Of a stretch of DNA of 64,000 nt, positions 62,140 to 64,000 are shown one piece after another (positions within the stretch are counted from its first letter, which is position 1; every line of letters starts with the position of its first letter). This stretch comes from CAZCTO01 sp964501725 (GTDB lineage: Bacteria > Bacillota > Clostridia > Saccharofermentanales > Saccharofermentanaceae). Position numbers and translations under genes: made by a program. The notes beneath the pieces are model-generated. The model worked only from the letters and a program-made list of their open reading frames with translations. It did no database searches and had not been told where the DNA came from. Location: positions 1 through 64,000 of the forward strand of contig CAZCTO010000010.1 of assembly GCA_964501725.1 (NCBI GenBank). The letters are read 5' to 3'.

Positions 62140-63351
62140 ATGCTTTTGGGAATTCGTATTAAGAATTATACAATTTTCCTCGATGACAGGGCTGGTGCGC
62201 TTCTCGAGGATTATTTGTCCGGACGCGCCGGTTCGATGAAAGGGGCCGCTGCGGGCATTGCGCCTGTGATTCCTTTATCCAATTTGAATGCATTGATCGG
62301 AAGAAACCAGACCGGAAAGAGCCAATTTTTTGATACTCTGTCTTTTATATCCGATTCGACCACGCTCGGGTGCGCCGAAGCTTCCGTATCGGGAGGTCGT
62401 CCCGGGTTTTCAAAATTGCTGCCCAAAGGAAGCAGCAAAATGAGTTTTGAACTCTTTTTTCTTCTGCCGGCTCATGGAAATAACGACGGCAGTGATGAGT
62501 ATTATATATCCTATGAAATATCGTTGGTTCCCGATATTCACGGAAGGCCTTCCTATGCGTCCGAGAAGGTGACAAGATGCAATTGCCGAAGCAAATCATT
62601 GGACCGGAAGATTCTTCTTTCTCTCGAAAACGGCAAGGGTAAAGTCGACTTTTCGGGAGAGTTGATCGATGCCGGTTTAACAGATACAAGACACTCTGCT
62701 TTACGATCCTACGGAAGTATACCTCAATGTCCCGGACTTAATGTTTTGTATAACGAGATCGCCCACTGGTTTTTTTGCCGTTTTTCGGTTCCTCATAACG
62801 GCAATGGACGCAAACAGCAGATTGCTCCGGGCGGGCACAGACATCTTAACAGAGACGGATCGAACGTCCAGAACGTTCTTGAATATATCAAGATTGAGAA
62901 TCCAAAGCTCTACGAAAATGTGATCAACCGGATCAGGAAAAAAATTCCGGGTATCAGGAAAGTGAGTGACAAACTTCCCGATGAATTCAGGAAGAGCCCC
63001 GATAAGCTTTTTCTTTATCTGTTACTTCTGGATGATCCCAAGCCTCGACCTTTGATTTGTGTTGAGACTCCTGATATGGGTTTGTATCATGACATGGTCG
63101 ATGTCTTGTCTTCTGAATTCAGGGATTACTCCATCAGGTATCCATTTTCTCAGATCATGTTTACAACACATAATCCATATATACTCGAAGCAGTATCCCC
63201 GGATGAAGTTTGGATTTTCAAGCGCGACGGCGAGAAAACCGGCAACATTGTTGAAATTGAATGTGCCGGTGCCAAGCCGATCGTTGCGGAAATGTATGAA
63301 CAGGGCGTCGGCATGGGAGCAATATGGTATGGCGGTTATTTTGACGATTAG
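62140..63351 (+). CDS. AAA family (OLD/AAA_21-like) ATPase, possible defence module
   Basis: A 403-residue soluble ATPase. Walker A is GRNQTGKS at residues 54-61, in the ABC/SMC-type setting NLNALIGRNQTGKSQFFD. The second half has LLLLDDPKPRPLICVETPDMGLY (Walker B region, where relatives have EPExGLHP) and FTTHNPYILEAVSPDEVWIF (switch His, THNP). This is the layout of AAA_15/AAA_21 (OLD-like) proteins, which often pair with a nuclease in anti-phage systems. AAAGGAGG precedes ATG 62140, and the partner gene starts 18 bp after its stop. The Walker B sequence is divergent. The role is inferred from context. Confidence 0.78.
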   Translation: MLLGIRIKNYTIFLDDRAGALLEDYLSGRAGSMKGAAAGIAPVIPLSNLNALIGRNQTGKSQFFDTLSFISDSTTLGCAEASVSGGRPGFSKLLPKGSSKMSFELFFLLPAHGNNDGSDEYYISYEISLVPDIHGRPSYASEKVTRCNCRSKSLDRKILLSLENGKGKVDFSGELIDAGLTDTRHSALRSYGSIPQCPGLNVLYNEIAHWFFCRFSVPHNGNGRKQQIAPGGHRHLNRDGSNVQNVLEYIKIENPKLYENVINRIRKKIPGIRKVSDKLPDEFRKSPDKLFLYLLLLDDPKPRPLICVETPDMGLYHDMVDVLSSEFRDYSIRYPFSQIMFTTHNPYILEAVSPDEVWIFKRDGEKTGNIVEIECAGAKPIVAEMYEQGVGMGAIWYGGYFDD

Positions 63352-63369
63352 CGGAGCAGAAGGATTTTC

Positions 63370-64000
63370 ATGAAAATAGAAGTGTTGACCGAAGATCGAT
63401 CCAGCGTAATTATGATCGAGAAACTCATTCGTCGGATCCTCAAGGTTCAGCCGGTCGAATGTCCGATCTATGTTCGACCGCATCGCGGACGCGGCGATTT
63501 TCCGCTGAATTTATCTATGAAACCCGAGCCCAACACGGCCAGTCTTTTGGATTTGCTTCCTGCGAAGCTTCGTGCGTACGACAAGATTTATGCGGGAACA
63601 GACCTGATCCTGATTATTCTCATGGATTCGGATTATCATTCTCCCGAGTTACTGACAGAGCAACTGAATTCCCTCTGTAAAGCGTATGCTCCGAAAATTC
63701 AAACGACCATCGGGCTTTGCGTAGAGGAAACCGAAGCATGGCTTCTCGGAGATCAATCTGCCGTTATTAAAGCGTATCCTGAAGCGGACCCGGAAATGTT
63801 GAGCGAGTATGTGCAGGACAGTATATGCGGGACTTGGGAAGTGCTTTGCCGGGCAATTTTGCGAAATTACGCGGAAAGAGTGATCCGCATAGGTTATCCC
63901 GCAATCGGGCAATACAAGAATGAATGGGCAACCAAAATTTCCGAATATATGAACCCCGACGTGAATGAGTCCCCCAGTTTTCAAAAGTTTCGTTCTGCTC
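63370..64000 (+). CDS. DUF4276-like (TOPRIM-type) protein, cut by window end
   Basis: At least 210 residues are visible; no stop is reached at 64000. It starts at ATG 63370 after AAGGA. MKIEVLTEDRSSVIMIEKLI has the N-terminal Glu region, LILIILMDSDYHSPELL the DxD centre, and LCVEETEAWLLGDQSAVIKAYP the EAWLL motif I recall from DUF4276, a family with a predicted TOPRIM-like metal site. It directly follows the AAA ATPase and is probably its effector or nuclease. The family assignment is from memory of motifs, not from a search. Confidence 0.7.
   Translation, partial: MKIEVLTEDRSSVIMIEKLIRRILKVQPVECPIYVRPHRGRGDFPLNLSMKPEPNTASLLDLLPAKLRAYDKIYAGTDLILIILMDSDYHSPELLTEQLNSLCKAYAPKIQTTIGLCVEETEAWLLGDQSAVIKAYPEADPEMLSEYVQDSICGTWEVLCRAILRNYAERVIRIGYPAIGQYKNEWATKISEYMNPDVNESPSFQKFRSA

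Overview
The window looks like a chromosome segment of an anaerobic Clostridia-like Firmicute of moderate GC. The evidence is gene content and order: an ireB-ruvX-DUF1292 block, a rimP-nusA-ylxR-ylxQ-infB-rbfA-nrnA-truB-ribF block, a PASTA-domain penicillin-binding protein inside a division and cell wall cluster, an HPr-like protein and a YhbD-like regulator. Rubrerythrin and superoxide reductase point to an anaerobe that meets oxygen. Shine-Dalgarno sites are strong, and TTG and GTG starts are common. The exact taxon cannot be fixed from sequence alone.

Bases 1-7580 are accessory DNA. The region holds the C-terminal end of an RHS polymorphic toxin with its candidate immunity gene, then an array of displaced (orphan) cassettes. 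Each cassette starts in GC-rich RHS-core DNA, ends at the same DPSG junction, and continues into an AT-richer toxin tip and a small candidate immunity gene. One tip is frameshifted. A barnase-like RNase tip is broken but still has an apparently intact SUKH-type immunity gene. A third tip is intact. A fragment of one immunity gene is duplicated downstream. The array ends in an RHS remnant, a truncated IS3-family element and the left end of a second related IS.

Bases 7580-30480 are mixed housekeeping genes. They include metG-tatD; tRNA-Val, tRNA-Asp and tRNA-Phe; a calcium-type P-ATPase; secG and rnr; an HPr-like gene divergent from mtaB; ireB-ruvX-DUF1292-DUF1292-CPBP-large secreted protein; and a second tRNA-Val. 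After these come a zinc-ribbon membrane protein, two regulators, a perR-like/rubrerythrin/superoxide reductase operon with a 7-1-7 palindrome on its -10 box, minus-strand mscL-ilvN-ilvC, a 25-bp tandem repeat and a small P-loop protein.

Bases 30600-39810 are the nusA-infB translation/ribosome maturation operon. They run on into lgt and rodA, which end at a strong terminator. Bases 42130-55060 are the division and wall cluster: mraZ, rsmH, ftsL-like, PBP, murE, murF, ftsW, murG, ftsQ, sbp, ftsZ. mraY, murD, murC and ftsA are missing from it. Then follow nrdR, a two-component system, nth, recG, rsmD, coaD and a coiled-coil protein.

The last 1.9 kb holds an AAA/OLD-like ATPase followed by a DUF4276-like (TOPRIM-type) protein cut by the window edge. 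This pair has the layout of an anti-phage effector module and is one of the two most interesting loci. The other is the RHS toxin/immunity array.
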